NCBI RefSeq assembly: GCF_005222915.1
Contig: NZ_STFX01000006.1
Location: forward strand, 62,001 to 126,000
Length of the DNA stretch: 64,000 bases
Reading direction: 5' to 3'
From: Rhizobium sp. FKL33
GTDB lineage: Bacteria; Pseudomonadota; Alphaproteobacteria; Rhizobiales; Rhizobiaceae
In this document: piece by piece, positions 60,560 to 64,000 of the stretch
Position numbering within the stretch: position 1 is the stretch's first letter
How the letters are laid out: each line of letters begins with the position of its first letter
Program-made: the position numbers and the translations under genes
Notes under the pieces: model-generated
Databases searched by the model: none
What the model was told of the DNA's origin: nothing
What the model saw: the letters and a program-made list of their open reading frames with translations, nothing else

Positions 60560-61477
60560 ATGCTGCATATGGTGGCCAAACTGCACTATGTCTCCGACAT
60601 GGCGCAGATCGATATCGCGCGGAAGCTCGGCATCTCCACCGCAACGGTCTCACGCATGCTGCAAAAGGCCAGAGCGGTCGGCATTGTCCGCATCGACGTG
60701 ATCGATCTCGTGTCTCCGGAAGAGATCACCGCTGAACTGATGGCGGCGCTTGGCTTGAAAGCTGCCGCGGTGATCGACACGCCGCAAAGCGGGGTGCTCG
60801 GCGCGTTGGCGGAGCCGCTCGGCGGTTTGCTGAAAGCGGCGGGTCTCGGCGATGGCGCCGTAATCGGCTTTGGCTGGGGGCGGGCGGTGCGCGAAGTGGT
60901 GCTGGCCGGTCTGCCGCCGCTCGGCGACGCCAAGGTCGTGCCGCTGAATGGCGGCATGCAACAGGCGGCGCCGCATTTTCAGATCAACGAATTCGTCCGG
61001 CTCGCAGCCGAGCAAATCGGGGGCCAACCGCATTTCCTGCACGCGCCCTATCTTTCCTCGCTGGAACTTCGCGATGCATTCCTGTCGGACCCGTCGGTCA
61101 AGGAAACCATCGCGCTCTGGGACCGGCTCGATTGCGCGATCGTCGGCATCGGTCTGACGCATGCGCCCCAACCCAGCGAAGCCAGCGCCGCCACGGCAAG
61201 CGAAAAGGCCCTGATCGACGCCGCCGGCGATGTGATCCGCCATTACGTGGCGCTCGATGGTCGACTGCTGCCCTGGGACGGCGAGGAAAGGATGATCGCA
61301 GCGAGCCCGGAGCAGATGCGCCGCACCCCGATTTCGATCGGCGTCGTGGCGTCTCCCGAAAAGGCGGCGGGCGTGATCGGCGCCGTCCGATCCGGCATGA
61401 TCAACACACTTGTGACCGACACGACCACGGCGCAGGCGATCATCGACCTGATCAGCGGAAAAGGCGACCCCAATTAA
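60560..61477 (+). CDS. SorC/DeoR-type sugar-binding transcriptional regulator
   Basis: A SorC-family regulator (sugar-binding domain PF04198). The HTH is at the N-terminus (MAQIDIARKLGISTATVSRM near residue 14), followed by a phosphosugar-binding domain with GFGWGRAVREVVLAGLPPL near 115 and VPLNGGMQQAAPHFQINEF near 135. The ATG at 60560 gives 305 residues; the natural start could be a few codons earlier because the HTH is slightly close to the N-terminus. Divergent from the aldolase/ROK operon and followed on the same strand by the importer. SorC proteins typically sense phosphorylated sugars. Confidence 0.9.
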   Translation: MLHMVAKLHYVSDMAQIDIARKLGISTATVSRMLQKARAVGIVRIDVIDLVSPEEITAELMAALGLKAAAVIDTPQSGVLGALAEPLGGLLKAAGLGDGAVIGFGWGRAVREVVLAGLPPLGDAKVVPLNGGMQQAAPHFQINEFVRLAAEQIGGQPHFLHAPYLSSLELRDAFLSDPSVKETIALWDRLDCAIVGIGLTHAPQPSEASAATASEKALIDAAGDVIRHYVALDGRLLPWDGEERMIAASPEQMRRTPISIGVVASPEKAAGVIGAVRSGMINTLVTDTTTAQAIIDLISGKGDPN

Positions 61478-61492
61478 CGCAAAAAAACGCAC

Positions 61493-61548
61493 GAAATATC
61501 TTTCAGGAAAATATTTCACTTGACGTCGGCTCTGAACGAGCGTGAATA
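61493..61548 (+). promoter_or_regulatory. Candidate operator and promoter of the Rbs-type importer
   Basis: Inverted repeat GAAATAT (61493-61499) and ATATTTC (61511-61517), immediately followed by TTGACG (61520-61525) and a weak GAATAT box at 61544-61549. It lies between the SorC-type gene and the binding-protein gene. Confidence 0.5.
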
Positions 61549-61617
61549 TGGGCCATGCACGATCCCGAGGAGGAGTGGATCGGGCTATCCCAACACGCAC
61601 ATCTCGAGGAGGAGACT

Positions 61618-62607
61618 ATGGAGCGTCGTTCATTTTTTAAAGCGGCCGGTGCGCTCGCAATGGCGGGCGCAGTTGCGCTTTCGGCAGGAAGCGCTGGCGC
61701 GCAGGACAAGAAATTCACCATCGCCCTCATTCCGGGCCTGACCACGGACGCTTTCTACATCACCATGCGCAAAGGCGCGGAAGCCGCCGCCAAGGCCGTG
61801 GGCGCCGAACTCGTCTTCCAGGGCGCGCCGGATTTCAACCCGGTCACGCAGGTTCCGGTGCTCGACGCCGTGATCGCCAAGAAGCCTGACGCGATCCTGA
61901 TCGCCCCCACCGACAAAACCCAACTGGTTCAGCCGCTCAAGAAGGCCGCCGACGCCGGCATTCCGGTGATCACCGTCGACACCTTCATCGGCACCGGCCA
62001 GTATCAGACGGGCGCCGGCGACGCCGACTTCCCGATCTCCTATGTCGCCTCCGACAACGTGCTCGGCGGGGCGATCGCCGCCCGCGCTCTGGCCGCTGCG
62101 ATCGGCGACAAGGGCAAGGTCTATGTGTCCAACGTCAAGCCGGGCATCTCGACGACCGATCAGCGCGAAGAAGGCTTCAAGGCCGAAATGGCCAAGCATC
62201 CGGGCATCACCGTGCTTGAGACGCAGTATAACGACAACGACGCCAACAAGGCGGCCTCTCAGCTGCAGGCCGTTTACGCCCGTAACCCCGATCTCTCGGG
62301 CGTGTTCGGCGCGAACCTGTTCTCGGCTCTCGGCGCCGCCAACGGCGTCCAGCAGGCGGGCCAGACCGGCAAGGTCCGGGTCGTCGCCTTCGACGCGCCC
62401 GGCAGCATTGTCGACAACATCAACTCAGGCCTGGTCGATTTGGCGATCGCCCAGCATCCCGCCGAAATCGGCTATTTCGGCGTCATGGCGGCCTACGCCC
62501 ATCTGACCGGCAATTCCGTGCCGACCTCGATCGGCACCGGCTTTACCGTGATCGACAAGTCCAACCTGTCCGATCCGAACGTCGCCAAGTTCATCTACTC
62601 GGAATAA
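61618..62607 (+). CDS. Rbs-type sugar-binding protein (Tat-type signal)
   Basis: Periplasmic type I sugar-binding protein, 329 residues. The N-terminus MERRSFFKAAGALAMAGAVA has the twin-arginine motif and a hydrophobic core; cleavage after AGA near residue 25. Conserved segments: FTIALIPGLTTDAFYITMRK near residue 32 and PVITVDTFIGTGQY near 117, NDNDANKAASQLQAVYARNP near 205. GAGGAGGAG precedes ATG 61618, so the in-frame GTG-less extension upstream to 61555 is unlikely. A long hairpin separates it from the permease gene. Ligand probably the sugar or polyol handled by the adjoining kinase and aldolase genes. Confidence 0.93.
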   Translation: MERRSFFKAAGALAMAGAVALSAGSAGAQDKKFTIALIPGLTTDAFYITMRKGAEAAAKAVGAELVFQGAPDFNPVTQVPVLDAVIAKKPDAILIAPTDKTQLVQPLKKAADAGIPVITVDTFIGTGQYQTGAGDADFPISYVASDNVLGGAIAARALAAAIGDKGKVYVSNVKPGISTTDQREEGFKAEMAKHPGITVLETQYNDNDANKAASQLQAVYARNPDLSGVFGANLFSALGAANGVQQAGQTGKVRVVAFDAPGSIVDNINSGLVDLAIAQHPAEIGYFGVMAAYAHLTGNSVPTSIGTGFTVIDKSNLSDPNVAKFIYSE

Positions 62608-62626
62608 CCCATACTCCCTGAGCCTC

Positions 62627-62652
62627 GGCGCCCACGCTTCGCGATGGGCGCC
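62627..62652 (+). promoter_or_regulatory. Hairpin between binding-protein and permease genes
   Basis: Perfect 8-base arms GGCGCCCA and TGGGCGCC with a 10-base loop, 20 bases after the binding-protein stop. It probably stabilises the upstream message and reduces read-through into the permease gene. Confidence 0.6.
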
Positions 62653-62722
62653 GCTTTTCCTCGTTTGACGCGTCGGGGCGATGTTGTTCGCCCGGTCGCC
62701 GGGACTGAACCCGGGAAAACCA

Positions 62723-63787
62723 ATGACGGATATTGCAACCATGACGACCGAGGCCGAAAAACACGTCGCGCCGCAGGCCGACCACGCCGAAGCCGGCAAG
62801 ACGCTGCTGCAGCGGATCGCCCAACTCAGGGCCTGGCTGTTTCTGGCCGCCCTCATCATCATTTTTGAAATCTGGTCCCGCATTTCGTTCGGCGGCACCT
62901 TCGCTTTCTCGTCTTTCAACTGGCAATCGGTGGCGATCTTCGCCGTGGCGCCGCTGCTGATCGCGGTGGGCCAGACCTTTGTCATCATTTCCGGCGGCAT
63001 CGATCTCTCCACCGGCTTCATCATGGGCCTCGCAGCCGTCGTCGCCGCGCATCTGACCAATATCGCCGGTGTCTACATGCCGCTGCCGTTCGCCATGCTG
63101 TTCGGCATTCTGGCGGCCATCGCCGCCGCCGCCATTCCCGGCGTAGTCAACGGCCTCCTGATTTCCCGGCTCAAGATTCCGCCCTTCATCGGCACGCTCG
63201 GCATGTTCGGCGTCGCCCGCGGTGCGGCCTTTCTTCTCGCCGGCGGCACCACTGTGCCGGTCAACAATTCCTGGTTCGCGGCGCTCGGCAATGGCCGTCT
63301 GTTCGGCGTGCCCTATCTGGTCATCGTCACCGCCGTTTTCGTGCTGGCCATGCATTATGTGCTCAGCCAGACCCGGTTCGGCCAGCACAATTACGCCATC
63401 GGCGCCAATGCCCAGGCGGCGCGCCGGGCCGGCATCGACATCAAGGCGCATATCTTGAAGCTCTATGTCCTCTCGGCAATGTGCGCTGGCTTGGGCGGCG
63501 CGCTTTATGCGGCCCGCTTCACCGCCGGCGCAGCGCAAGCGGGCGAGCCTCTGCTGCTCGATTCCGTTGCAGCCGTGGTCATCGGCGGCGCGTCGCTCTT
63601 CGGCGGCTCGGGCTCGATCATCGGCACGGTTGCCGGCGCTCTCGTCATCGCCGTGATCCAATATGGCCTCGTCTTCATCGATGTCGAACCCTTCTGGCAG
63701 TTCATCGCCGTCGGCGTCGTCATCATCATTTCCGTGCTGATCGACCAGGCCCAGCGCCGGTTCAGCGGAGGCAAGCAGGATGAATAG
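62723..63787 (+). CDS. Rbs-type ABC importer permease
   Basis: RbsC-like permease, 354 residues, with a cytoplasmic N-terminus of about 40 residues and eight to ten helices. The hallmarks are VGQTFVIISGGIDLSTGFIM near residue 92 and GANAQAARRAGIDIKAHILK near 225. The ATG at 62723 follows GGGAAAA; ATG 62741 is an alternative. Its stop overlaps the ATPase start by 8 bases. Confidence 0.94.
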   Translation: MTDIATMTTEAEKHVAPQADHAEAGKTLLQRIAQLRAWLFLAALIIIFEIWSRISFGGTFAFSSFNWQSVAIFAVAPLLIAVGQTFVIISGGIDLSTGFIMGLAAVVAAHLTNIAGVYMPLPFAMLFGILAAIAAAAIPGVVNGLLISRLKIPPFIGTLGMFGVARGAAFLLAGGTTVPVNNSWFAALGNGRLFGVPYLVIVTAVFVLAMHYVLSQTRFGQHNYAIGANAQAARRAGIDIKAHILKLYVLSAMCAGLGGALYAARFTAGAAQAGEPLLLDSVAAVVIGGASLFGGSGSIIGTVAGALVIAVIQYGLVFIDVEPFWQFIAVGVVIIISVLIDQAQRRFSGGKQDE

Positions 63788-64000
63788 TCAAACGCCCCTT
63801 CTCGAAGTCCGCAATCTCTCCCGTCATTTCGGCGCGGTCCGGGCCCTCGAAGGCTGCTCCATGGCGGTCCGCCCCGGCGAAGTCGTGGCGCTGGCCGGCG
63901 ACAACGGCGCAGGCAAGACCACAATGATCAAGGCGCTTTCGGGCGTTTACCCGCCGACTTCAGGTGAAATCCTGATCGAAGGCGAGGAGGTGAAGTTCGG
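63780..64000 (+). CDS. Rbs-type ABC importer ATPase (5' part only)
   Basis: Beginning of an RbsA-like sugar importer ATPase, cut by the window end after 73 codons. Visible are LLEVRNLSRHFGAVRALEGC at the start and Walker A AGDNGAGKTTMIKALSG near residue 40, then YPPTSGEILIEGEEV. It begins inside the end of the permease gene. It may be a single-domain or a double-domain ATPase; that cannot be seen here. Confidence 0.9.
   Translation, partial: MNSQTPLLEVRNLSRHFGAVRALEGCSMAVRPGEVVALAGDNGAGKTTMIKALSGVYPPTSGEILIEGEEVKF

Noticed and set aside
55670-61477. Sulfoquinovose degradation cluster (YihV- and YihT-like)
   Set aside because: A PfkB kinase and LacD-type aldolase are present, but a GatZ-type protein sits with the kinase and no sulfoquinovosidase or sulfo-sugar isomerase is visible, so a tagatose-like route is simpler.
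1-64000. tRNA, rRNA, CRISPR arrays, insertion sequences or phage attachment sites
   Set aside because: Looked for clover-leaf ends, regularly spaced repeats, transposase motifs and long flanking repeats; none were seen by eye.

Overview
The window is GC-rich DNA packed with genes and carries a complete repABC replicator (repA, repB, repC, an antisense RNA and two parS sites, about 15.3-19.0 kb). That replicator type is characteristic of large plasmids and chromids of Rhizobiales (Hyphomicrobiales), so this is most likely part of a secondary replicon of a rhizobial-type alphaproteobacterium. The species cannot be read from the sequence. I saw no rRNA, tRNA, CRISPR array, transposase or insertion sequence. 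Nearly all genes are for uptake and breakdown of unusual carbon, nitrogen and sulfur sources.

Layout. (1) 1-6.1 kb, minus strand: glycogen-debranching-type enzyme, a large GH63/MGH1-like glucosidase and a GMC oxidoreductase cut by the window edge, in one operon; then a DUF4239 membrane protein. (2) 7.8-15.3 kb: a BMP-type ABC importer with two isochorismatase-fold amidohydrolases, one a very good match to biuret hydrolase BiuH, plus a cupin and a divergent LysR regulator with a perfect T-N11-A operator. This looks like a biuret/triuret nitrogen-scavenging operon. (3) 15.3-19.4 kb: repABC and a small WGR protein. (4) 19.4-23.4 kb: divergent tryptophan 2,3-dioxygenase, kynureninase-like enzyme, Lrp/AsnC regulator and an amidase. 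(5) 23.4-30.5 kb: ArsR-like regulator, GH51 arabinofuranosidase and a carbohydrate ABC importer. (6) 30.5-32.6 kb: Kef/YbaL-type antiporter and a small HTH protein.

(7) 32.7-50.5 kb: a large organosulfur region. An sfn operon (FMN reductase, SfnG, a full Liv-type ABC importer, SfnB) and an ssu operon (two SsuA, SsuD, SsuC, SsuB and a 60-residue small protein) flank and are flanked by two YdhS-like FAD proteins, a flavin reductase and an Rrf2 regulator. The promoters of the sfn operon and of the second FAD gene share a nearly identical 21-base element, suggesting one sulfur-starvation regulon. Sulfones would be cut by SfnG and alkanesulfonates by SsuD to sulfite, both using reduced flavin from the reductases.

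(8) 50.5-54.3 kb: a degenerate gene end, a secreted EF-hand protein, a NarL/DegS-type two-component pair and a secreted Cys-repeat protein. (9) 54.4-64 kb: sugar or polyol catabolism. A LacI regulator faces a PfkB kinase and a GatZ-type protein. A SorC-type regulator and an Rbs-type ABC importer face a LacD-type aldolase and a ROK kinase fused to a P-loop kinase. The last gene, an RbsA-type ATPase, runs off the end.
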